From the NCBI GenBank assembly GCA_019237945.1, contig JAFAOG010000448.1, positions 1 to 51,085 on the forward strand: DNA of 51,085 bases, written 5' to 3'. Each line of letters opens with the position of its first letter. Positions within the stretch are counted from its first letter, which is position 1. Both the position numbers and the translations under genes were made by a program. The notes under the pieces were generated by a model. That model worked only from the letters and a program-made list of their open reading frames with translations, ran no database searches and was not told the DNA's origin. Positions 45,023-51,085 of this stretch are shown here, piece by piece. The stretch is from Deltaproteobacteria bacterium. GTDB lineage: Bacteria; Myxococcota_A; Polyangia; Haliangiales; Haliangiaceae.

Positions 45023-46324
45023 TTATCCAGACTTGCGGACGGTCTCCAGGGTCTTCCGGAGAGCCGAGATGAACTGGTCGATTTGCCCCGCCGTGATCGA
45101 CAGAGGCGGCTGGAGACGCAGCACGTTACCGTGCATGCCCGAGATCGTGATGAGCATGCCCATCTCGTGGAGAGTGTCCTTCACTTTGGACATCTCGTTC
45201 TTGCCGAGGACAGCGCGGGTGTCTCGGTTGGACACGAGCTCGATGCCGCCGAGCAGGCCGGTGAAGCGGACGTCGCCGATCCACGGGTCCTTGAGCGCCC
45301 ACGCGGCCTCGGTGAAGTAGCGGCCCATCTTCGCCGCGTTGTCGATCAGCTTCTCGGCAACGACCGTCTCGATCATCGCGAGGCCCGCCGCGGCGGAGAC
45401 CGCGTTGCCACCGCTCGTCGGCGTCGTGCCGCCGAAGAACGCCTTCGCGACCTCGTCGGAGGCGACCGTGCAGGCGAGCGAGCCGACGCCACCCGACAGG
45501 CCCTTGCCGCCCGTCATGATCTCGGGCTGCAGGCCGTAGTGATCGATCGCGAACATCTTGCCGGTGCGGCCAAGGCCCGTCTGGACCTCGTCGGCGATCA
45601 GCAGGATCCCGCGCTTCTTGCGGATCGCATCGAGGCGGTCCCACCACTTCTGCGGCGGCGCGAGACCACCGACCGCCTGGATCACCTCGGCGATGATCGC
45701 GGCGGTCTTGGGGCGCGCATCGAGCTGCGCTTCGACGCCGTCGAGACACTCGACCTTGCACTCGGCATGCGGGCCGAACTTGCAGCGGTAGCAGTAGGCG
45801 CACGGGATCGCGAAGTTCTCGGGGCCCATCGGCTTGCCGGCGCTGTCGCGATACTTCTCCGACGCCGTCACCTCGAGCGAGCCGAGCGTCAGGCCGTGGT
45901 AGCCGTTCTCGAGGTACGCGATGTCCGTCTTCTTCGTGAACTGACGCGCTGCCTTGAGCGCGAACTCGTTCGCCTCGGAGCCGCCCGTCGAGAAGAAGAC
46001 CTTGTTGAGCGTCTTGGGGCCGATGTCGATCAGCTTCTTCGCGAGCCGGATCGCGGCGGGAGTGCCGTGCTTGCCGGAGACCTGGAGCACCTCGCCGAGC
46101 TGCTTCTGTGCGGCCTCGATGATGCGCGGGTGGCAGTGGCCGGCGTTGTTGACGAAGTAGCCGGCGGTGAGATCGAGAAACTCTTTTCCGTGAACGTCGG
46201 TGACCGTGCAGCCGCGCGCCTTCGCAACAATGACGGGTTCGCCTTTCGGATGCGTCCACGGACGCATCACGTACTTCTCGTCTGCGGCTTCGAGCGCGGC
46301 GGCGTCGGTCAGGTCGTCGGTCAC
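45023..46324 (-). CDS. Class III (ornithine/GABA-type) PLP aminotransferase
   Basis: 433 residues from GTG 46324, chosen because it follows the upstream stop and begins the conserved fold; the frame is open to 46459. Conserved blocks are LDLTAGYFVNNAGHCHP, FFSTGGSEANEFALKAAR, LLIADEVQTGLGRTG (PLP-ring Asp) and MTGGKGLSGG (PLP Lys). A Cys-rich insertion, CAYCYRCKFGPHAEC plus one more Cys, is a known feature of one branch of these enzymes and could bind metal. Substrate not assignable; amino donors such as omega-amino acids are common. Confidence 0.92.
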   Translation of the reverse strand: MTDDLTDAAALEAADEKYVMRPWTHPKGEPVIVAKARGCTVTDVHGKEFLDLTAGYFVNNAGHCHPRIIEAAQKQLGEVLQVSGKHGTPAAIRLAKKLIDIGPKTLNKVFFSTGGSEANEFALKAARQFTKKTDIAYLENGYHGLTLGSLEVTASEKYRDSAGKPMGPENFAIPCAYCYRCKFGPHAECKVECLDGVEAQLDARPKTAAIIAEVIQAVGGLAPPQKWWDRLDAIRKKRGILLIADEVQTGLGRTGKMFAIDHYGLQPEIMTGGKGLSGGVGSLACTVASDEVAKAFFGGTTPTSGGNAVSAAAGLAMIETVVAEKLIDNAAKMGRYFTEAAWALKDPWIGDVRFTGLLGGIELVSNRDTRAVLGKNEMSKVKDTLHEMGMLITISGMHGNVLRLQPPLSITAGQIDQFISALRKTLETVRKSG

Positions 46325-46358
46325 GTTGCGCCGAGGTATCGCATCGTTGAAATGTTTG

Positions 46359-47267
46359 TCAAGTCGCGATGTTAGATTGCTGCGGCGTGCCAGATCCGGC
46401 CTCGAACCTGCCATGCTCGCGGTTCCACACGCGAACATGGTCGGACGCGATGTGACCACCGGCGATCTCGTAGATCCTGTACCGCGCCGTTCGCTCGGGA
46501 TGGCCGTGCTCGTAGGTCCCCGAAGCCACGCCGCGGACCGGGATCGGCCCGGAAGGTCCTAGGAGCTGCTCGGACATGTCGCGGTGCTCGTGACCGTGGA
46601 CGATCAGGTTCGCCCCGCCCTCCTGGATGACCGCCGCGAACGCCTCGTGGTCATGCAGGCCGCGGATCTTCGACTCCGCGCGCTTGCCGGCCGGCGGGTG
46701 GTGAATCGCGACGACGCGCACCTTGCCGTGCAGCCGCGAATCCGCGAGCACCTCGCGAAGCCGCGCGAGCTGCTCCTCGCCGACGGTGCCGTACGCGGTG
46801 AACCACGGCGTCGCGCGCGAGGTCGTCACACCGATCAGCGCGAGGTCGCCGCGCACGCGCACGAGCGGCCAGTGCGATCCGTCGGGCCACTCCCAGCCCG
46901 CATCGGGCGTGTTGTAGTCGCCGAAGATCTTGCCGAACAGCTCGACGCCCTCCGCGACGTACGCGTCGTGATTGCCGGGCAGCACGGTGACGTTCGTCGG
47001 TCCAAGCGCGAGGCGATCGAACTTGCCCTTCGCGAACTGGAACTCCTGCTCGAGCGCGAGGTTCGTGACATCGCCGGTGCACAGCACGTGCTCGATGCCG
47101 AGCGCGTTCATGTCGTCGACCATCTGCTCGAACGCCGCGACGTGATAGTGGCGGGAGCGGTTGGTCAGCAGGTTCGCGGCGCCGATCCACCGCTTGTTCA
47201 TGAGCTTCGCGATCCCTGCGCCATCGTGCGACAGCAGGTGGAGATCCGAGCAGTGCGCCAACCGCAT
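46359..47267 (-). CDS. Calcineurin-like metallophosphoesterase
   Basis: 302 residues from ATG 47267 (ATG 47273 or GTG 47282 possible). The metal motifs appear in order: HCSDLHL (D-x-H), LCTGDVTN (GD), LPGNHDAY (GNHD), AIHHPP and VHGHEH. It hydrolyses a phosphomonoester or diester; 3',5'-cyclic nucleotide phosphodiesterases share this pattern, a possible link to the cyclase, but this is not decisive. Divergent from the repeat-protein gene at 47374. Confidence 0.93.
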   Translation of the reverse strand: MRLAHCSDLHLLSHDGAGIAKLMNKRWIGAANLLTNRSRHYHVAAFEQMVDDMNALGIEHVLCTGDVTNLALEQEFQFAKGKFDRLALGPTNVTVLPGNHDAYVAEGVELFGKIFGDYNTPDAGWEWPDGSHWPLVRVRGDLALIGVTTSRATPWFTAYGTVGEEQLARLREVLADSRLHGKVRVVAIHHPPAGKRAESKIRGLHDHEAFAAVIQEGGANLIVHGHEHRDMSEQLLGPSGPIPVRGVASGTYEHGHPERTARYRIYEIAGGHIASDHVRVWNREHGRFEAGSGTPQQSNIAT

Positions 47268-47373
47268 GCACATGCGTACCACGCCCTCACGGATCGCTCA
47301 CGTGAGAGGACCGCATGGATTCGCCGGCCGTTCGTCTCTCGCCTGTACGTTGGAAAACCTGGGGAGGAATTTC

Positions 47374-48417
47374 ATGCGTCTCACTCGCTATTCGTTCGTC
47401 TTTGCTCTCGCTCTGTCGTCGCCCGCGTTCGCGGGCGGCGGTGCATCGGCCGGTGCGTCGGCCAGCGTTTCGGTCTCGATCAAGGCCGACGTCAACGCCA
47501 AGGGCTCGGCCGAAGCGGCCGCCGGCGACGCCGCCTACGCCAAGGGGGACTTCGAGGCCGCGCTCGCCGCGTACGGCAACGGCTTCGCGAAGACCCGCGA
47601 CTCCGCGTTCCTCTACGCGATGGCCGAGTGCCACAAGGCGATGGGCCACAAGGACGACGCGACCGCGACGTTCAAGCTGTACGAGTCCGCCGGCGGCGAG
47701 CTCAAGTACAAGGCGCAGGCCGATGCGGCGCTCGGCGTGAAGCAGGCGACCTCGGCGGTCGGCGGCGCGCTCGGCGCGGTCAAGGGCGCGACGAAGGCAG
47801 TGGCCGATGTCGGCGGCGGCGTGTTCTCGGCAGCGAAGGTCTCGATCGGCACCGGCATCAGCGCGAGCGCGAAGGCCGAGGCGAAGGCCGGTGATGCGGC
47901 GTACGCGGCCGGCAAGTTCGAGGACGCCGCGAAGAGCTACGCCGAGGCGTTCGCGAAGTCGCAGCAGAGCGTGGCGCTCTACGCGCAGGCGCAGGCCTCG
48001 GCGCAGGCCGGTAACGCCACCGAAGCGCGCGCCGCGCTGACCGGCTACCTCGCGTCGGGCGCGACGCAGTACGCGAAGGAGAGCAAGCAGCTCCTGCTCG
48101 CGCTCGGCGGCAGCGCATCGCTCGCGACGAAGGTCAGCGTCAGCGCGAAGGTCTCGGCCGATGCCAAGGCGCAAGCGGCCGTCGGCGACAAGGCGATGGC
48201 GACGGGCAAGTTCCTCGACGCGTCGAAGGCGTACGCCGAGGCCTACGCGAAGAAGTCCGACGCCGCCCTGCTCTACGCGAAGGGCATGGCCCAGTTCTAC
48301 GCGGGCCAGACGGCAGATGCGGCGGCGTCGCTGAAGGCGTACCTCGCGGCGGGCGGCAACCTCGACTACAAGGTGTCGGCGGAGGCGACGCTGCGCGCGT
48401 CGGGCGGCGCTTCGTGA
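47374..48417 (+). CDS. Secreted TPR-like repeat protein, three units
   Basis: 347 residues from ATG 47374 with GGGGAGG nine bases upstream. A signal peptide (MRLTRYSFVFALALSSPAFA) is followed by three homologous units of about 90 residues, each carrying GDAAYAKGDFEAALAAYGNGFAK, then a xLYAxA segment and a closing LAAGG-type turn. The family recalls TPR with Ala-rich surfaces. A Ser/Lys-rich linker (SVSIKADVNAK) precedes each. Exported; no enzymatic motif. The next gene overlaps by 4 bp and carries a fourth unit. Confidence 0.87.
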   Translation: MRLTRYSFVFALALSSPAFAGGGASAGASASVSVSIKADVNAKGSAEAAAGDAAYAKGDFEAALAAYGNGFAKTRDSAFLYAMAECHKAMGHKDDATATFKLYESAGGELKYKAQADAALGVKQATSAVGGALGAVKGATKAVADVGGGVFSAAKVSIGTGISASAKAEAKAGDAAYAAGKFEDAAKSYAEAFAKSQQSVALYAQAQASAQAGNATEARAALTGYLASGATQYAKESKQLLLALGGSASLATKVSVSAKVSADAKAQAAVGDKAMATGKFLDASKAYAEAYAKKSDAALLYAKGMAQFYAGQTADAAASLKAYLAAGGNLDYKVSAEATLRASGGAS

Positions 48418-49199
48418 AGGCGCTGCTGTTCGCGGTCGCGCTCGCGGCCTCGGTCTCGACGGCGCACGGCGAGTGCAAGTGCCTCGCGGTCGCCGGTGAC
48501 GTCGCGGCAAACGTGCAGGCCGACGTCATGAAGGCCGACGGGCTCTACGCGCGCGGCGACTTCAACGGCGCGCTCGCGCTGTACGCGAAGGCGTACGCGA
48601 CGTCGAAGGACGCGTCGCTTTTGTACGCACAGGGCATGTGCGAGCTGCAGCTCGGGGCGACCGACAAGGCGCGCGCGCAGTTCGACGCGTACCTCAAGGC
48701 GGGCGGCAACCTCGTCTACAAGGATCGCGTCGAGGCGAACCTGCGCGACCTCGGCGGCGCGGTCGGCGGAACCGTCGGTACCGTTGGCGGCGCGGTCGGT
48801 GGCATCGGCGGCGGCGTCGCGGGCGACGTGACGGGCACCGCCGCCGGCGTCACTGGCGAGGTGCGCGCGAACGTCGGCAAGCCCGAGGCGCCGAAGGTCG
48901 GCCACAAGGCGGCGATCGTGCTCGGCGTGATCGCGGTCGCCGCGATCGGTGTCGTCGGCATTCACTCGATCACGGCCGGCGTGTCGACGAGTGCGGAGTT
49001 CGATCCGAAGTTCGACATCGGCCTCGGCGCGGCCGGCGTCGCGGTCGGCCTGACGGCGTTCTACGTCGCGGGTTTGGGCGCGACGGCAGGCGCGGCCGGC
49101 AGCATGCACTGCTCGACGACGCTGCCAAAAGGCACGCCGCTTGTCGCCCCGATCGCGATGCCGGGCGGCGGCGGCGTGGCCGCGGCGCTGTCGTTCTAG
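48414..49199 (+). CDS. Secreted TPR-like repeat protein, one unit plus Gly-rich membrane part
   Basis: 261 residues from GTG 48414 (GTGA overlap). Signal peptide ends in AHG, followed by CKC. One repeat unit (about 38-115) matches the three in the upstream protein (KADGLYARGDFNGALALYAKAYA). Then a Gly/Val-rich stretch (GGTVGTVGGAVGGIGGGV) leads to two hydrophobic segments (about 165-185 and 200-225), with a Cys near the end. The repeat shared with the upstream gene suggests that the two proteins interact. Confidence 0.85.
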   Translation: MKALLFAVALAASVSTAHGECKCLAVAGDVAANVQADVMKADGLYARGDFNGALALYAKAYATSKDASLLYAQGMCELQLGATDKARAQFDAYLKAGGNLVYKDRVEANLRDLGGAVGGTVGTVGGAVGGIGGGVAGDVTGTAAGVTGEVRANVGKPEAPKVGHKAAIVLGVIAVAAIGVVGIHSITAGVSTSAEFDPKFDIGLGAAGVAVGLTAFYVAGLGATAGAAGSMHCSTTLPKGTPLVAPIAMPGGGGVAAALSF

Positions 49200-49208
49200 C
49201 TCGGCGGG

Positions 49209-51085
49209 CTACGGCGACAGGACCGTCAGGCCGTTCGGCGGATCCTGCGCCGGGTCCAGCGTGTCCCACGCGAGCACGGGCGTGCCGTGGCCCGTGGTGG
49301 CTCCGATCGAGAAGCCGTCGAGCAGCGGGCCCGTTGCGAGGCCCATCGTCGTCCACATCGCGCCAGACTTCTGCGCGAGGTAGACGTCGGCGGTCATGCC
49401 GTCCTGGTACGCGATCGTCGGCGTGCCGTTGCTCAGGTAGAGCGTCGCGGCGGCGCCGACCGGATGCGTGCGGTCGCCCGCGCGCGTGCCGTCGTCGACG
49501 ATCTCCGGCGTGCCCGCCATGCCGTTGCTCCACGTCGTGTAGAGCAGCTCGTCGGCGAGCGCGTCCTGATAGGCGACGTGCACGGTGCCGTCGGCGGCGA
49601 CCGCCGCGGACGACCACATGCCGCGATCGGCGCCCACGACGTTGCCGTCGAGGATGTTCTCGTTGAACGTGCCCGAGTCCTTCGCGGTCTCGACCGACAG
49701 CACGAGCGCGCGGCGCACGCGGTCGTAGTACGCGGCGGCGAGCCGGCCGTCGGGGAGGACGTTGAGCGACACGAACAGGCCGGTGCCCGTCGGGATATCA
49801 TCGATCATCGGGTCGACGATCTCGGTGACGCACGAGCCCATCACGCACACGGTGCCGGTGCCGCACGCGGTCGAGCAGTCGCTCGTCGTCGCGATGCAGC
49901 TCTGCACCTTCATCGCATCGGCGACGCATGCCGTGCCCGCGCTGCAGAGACCGCCGCACGTGCCGGGCGCGCTCGCGATCGTCGACAGCGACCAGTCGGC
50001 CTCGCCGTGCGGATCGCTCGTGCCGGTGCGCGCGAGCTTGAGCTCGGTGTTGCGGTGACCCATGCCGTCATCGACGCCGACCGCGAGGTACGCGATCGCG
50101 GGGTAGCCGTCGCCATCGATCACCATCGACGAGTACTCGCCGTTGACGCCCATCGCCGCATCGACGACGTACGACGCCCACGGGCCGCCGGTCTTCGTCT
50201 CGTACGCGTACTTGAGCGCGCCCATGTCGCGGTCCTGGTACGAGATGCGCGCGATGTGGTTGTAGAGCGCGATCGACGTCCACGCGCCGACGTTGGGGCC
50301 CGCGTCCTCGACGCCGCCGCGATAGCCCGACGGATCGTGCGTCGGCTGGGCATCGGTCGGGATGCCGTCGACGGCCGTGTACTGGAGGTTCATCGGATCG
50401 GTCGCATCGACCGCGACGAGATCGCCGAGGATCTGATCGTAGGTCGCGACCATCACGCGCTTGTCGTCGCCGGCGATCGACGTCCACCGGCCGACCGCAC
50501 CGCGCTGCACGTCGCCCGGCGCGCACGCCTGGCTGCCGCACGGATGCGAGCCGCAGCTGCAGCCCGGCAGGCACGCGAGCGCGGTCGCCCACACGAGCGC
50601 GCCCATGCGGCGCACGCCACGGCGCAGGCGGCGACCGCCGAGCAGGAAGATGCCGAACAGCAGCGCGAACGGCACCGCCGTCGTCGGCGAGCCGCCGGCG
50701 TCACACGCGCAACCGGTCGCACCGGACTGGCCGTGGAAGCCGTTGACACCCTGGTTCTTCGCGACGAGCGGCGTGCCCATCTCGACGGCGAGCGTCGTCG
50801 GCTCGGGATCCGTCGTCTCGGGGTGGCCGACCTGACGCGCGCGCACCGTGATGTGGTGCGTGCCGACGAGCTTGAGCACGTTGTTGTCGAGCACCGGGTG
50901 CGGGTTGCGGCTCCAGATCGACCACCAGCCCTCGTCGAGCTGATACGACCACTCGAGGTCGGAGGCGTCGCCGCCGAGCGCGAGCGTGACCGTGTCCTTC
51001 GTCGTCGCGGTGACCGCGGCGGTCGTCGTCACCGTGCGCGCGGCCATCGCCGGCGCGTGGTTCGCGAAGATGGCGCGGAAGTCGG
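49209..51085 (-). CDS. MYXO-CTERM-type protein fused in frame to a lipoprotein (partial, 5' end outside window)
   Basis: The frame is open from the window edge to TAG at 49209. Its N-terminal visible part is beta-rich and extracellular-like (SYQLDEGWWSIWSRNPHP, HITVRARQVGHPETTD). It ends in a MYXO-CTERM tripartite signal: GCAC, a hydrophobic helix (AVPFALLFGIFLL) and RRLRR. With no stop codon the frame runs on into MGALVWATALACLPGCSC, a lipoprotein signal peptide with lipobox LPGC, and then a BNR-like beta-propeller of about 440 residues with many GAWTS/MWTTM-type repeats. A separate gene from ATG 50606 is the alternative. The fusion junction is described as a finding. Confidence 0.8.
   Translation of the reverse strand, partial: DFRAIFANHAPAMAARTVTTTAAVTATTKDTVTLALGGDASDLEWSYQLDEGWWSIWSRNPHPVLDNNVLKLVGTHHITVRARQVGHPETTDPEPTTLAVEMGTPLVAKNQGVNGFHGQSGATGCACDAGGSPTTAVPFALLFGIFLLGGRRLRRGVRRMGALVWATALACLPGCSCGSHPCGSQACAPGDVQRGAVGRWTSIAGDDKRVMVATYDQILGDLVAVDATDPMNLQYTAVDGIPTDAQPTHDPSGYRGGVEDAGPNVGAWTSIALYNHIARISYQDRDMGALKYAYETKTGGPWASYVVDAAMGVNGEYSSMVIDGDGYPAIAYLAVGVDDGMGHRNTELKLARTGTSDPHGEADWSLSTIASAPGTCGGLCSAGTACVADAMKVQSCIATTSDCSTACGTGTVCVMGSCVTEIVDPMIDDIPTGTGLFVSLNVLPDGRLAAAYYDRVRRALVLSVETAKDSGTFNENILDGNVVGADRGMWSSAAVAADGTVHVAYQDALADELLYTTWSNGMAGTPEIVDDGTRAGDRTHPVGAAATLYLSNGTPTIAYQDGMTADVYLAQKSGAMWTTMGLATGPLLDGFSIGATTGHGTPVLAWDTLDPAQDPPNGLTVLSP
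50616..50711 (-). other. MYXO-CTERM sorting signal without a following stop
   Basis: In the minus-strand frame, GC (Cys codon 50709-50711) plus a second Cys, a linker, a hydrophobic helix and RRLRR form the tripartite signal cut by myxosortases in Myxococcota. It normally ends the protein a few residues after the Arg cluster; here the frame continues GVRRMGAL. Confidence 0.75.

Overview
The window is about 70% GC, uses many GTG and TTG starts, and is densely packed with genes on both strands. Its contents point to a myxobacterium (Myxococcota): four eukaryote-like Ser/Thr kinase catalytic units (one a pseudokinase), a DUF4388 response regulator, many Gly/Ser/Pro-tailed lipoproteins, an Oar-like TonB-type receptor, tetratricopeptide-type secreted proteins, and a MYXO-CTERM-type sorting signal. 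No rRNA, tRNA or CRISPR array was found. Taxonomy is inferred from gene content only.

Layout. 1-1570 (minus) is the start of a SIR2-like/TPR protein whose catalytic residues look degenerate. 1645-8294 (plus) is a tightly packed seven-gene run: class III adenylate cyclase, CDP-alcohol phosphotransferase, LicC-like nucleotidyltransferase, lipoprotein, secreted protein, flippase-like membrane protein, response regulator. 8350-10623 (minus) holds a YqeY protein, a 52-residue membrane protein and ImuB; an SOS-box-like dyad lies between imuB and a divergent methyltransferase. 11574-15406 holds a DUF4259 protein, a kinase, a double DsbA-like protein, tsaE and a CesT/YbjN-like protein. 15426-19640 (plus) is an M1 peptidase lipoprotein, a membrane protein, a frameshifted gene remnant, a second CesT/YbjN-like protein and a DUF6968-like protein. 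19528-20886 (minus) is an HNH endonuclease gene broken by one TGA where Trp is expected, with three copies of a parS-like palindrome in its 3' part. 20887-21863 is a gene-poor stretch with short direct repeats. 21864-22474 (plus) is a small two-gene unit: a double-glycine-leader protein with a 3D/RlpA-like cargo and a Cys-rich partner.

22471-34965 is mostly regulation and envelope: PfkB kinase, kinase-pseudokinase fusion, ECF sigma/anti-sigma pair, a three-gene operon (cyclic-nucleotide-binding protein, CBM9 lipoprotein, CAP-domain lipoprotein), a TPR/collagen-like membrane protein, a PEGA-type kinase and an antistasin-like lipoprotein. 35063-38808 (plus) holds a helical-protein/AAA-ATPase pair, a zinc-ribbon protein, and a DHFR-like/SRPBCC/ArsR operon with an AT-rich operator. 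38805-47267 holds the Oar-like receptor, a LysE transporter, an MBL hydrolase, two more CDP-alcohol phosphotransferases with a small membrane protein, a class III aminotransferase and a metallophosphoesterase. 47374-49199 encodes secreted proteins built from four copies of one helical repeat. The window ends inside a MYXO-CTERM protein that is fused in frame to a lipoprotein.

The most unusual items are the double-glycine-leader pair, the broken HNH gene with its internal palindrome array, the in-frame MYXO-CTERM/lipoprotein fusion, and the cyclase/headgroup-transfer/flippase operon. All functional statements rest on motif recognition by eye; no database search was run.
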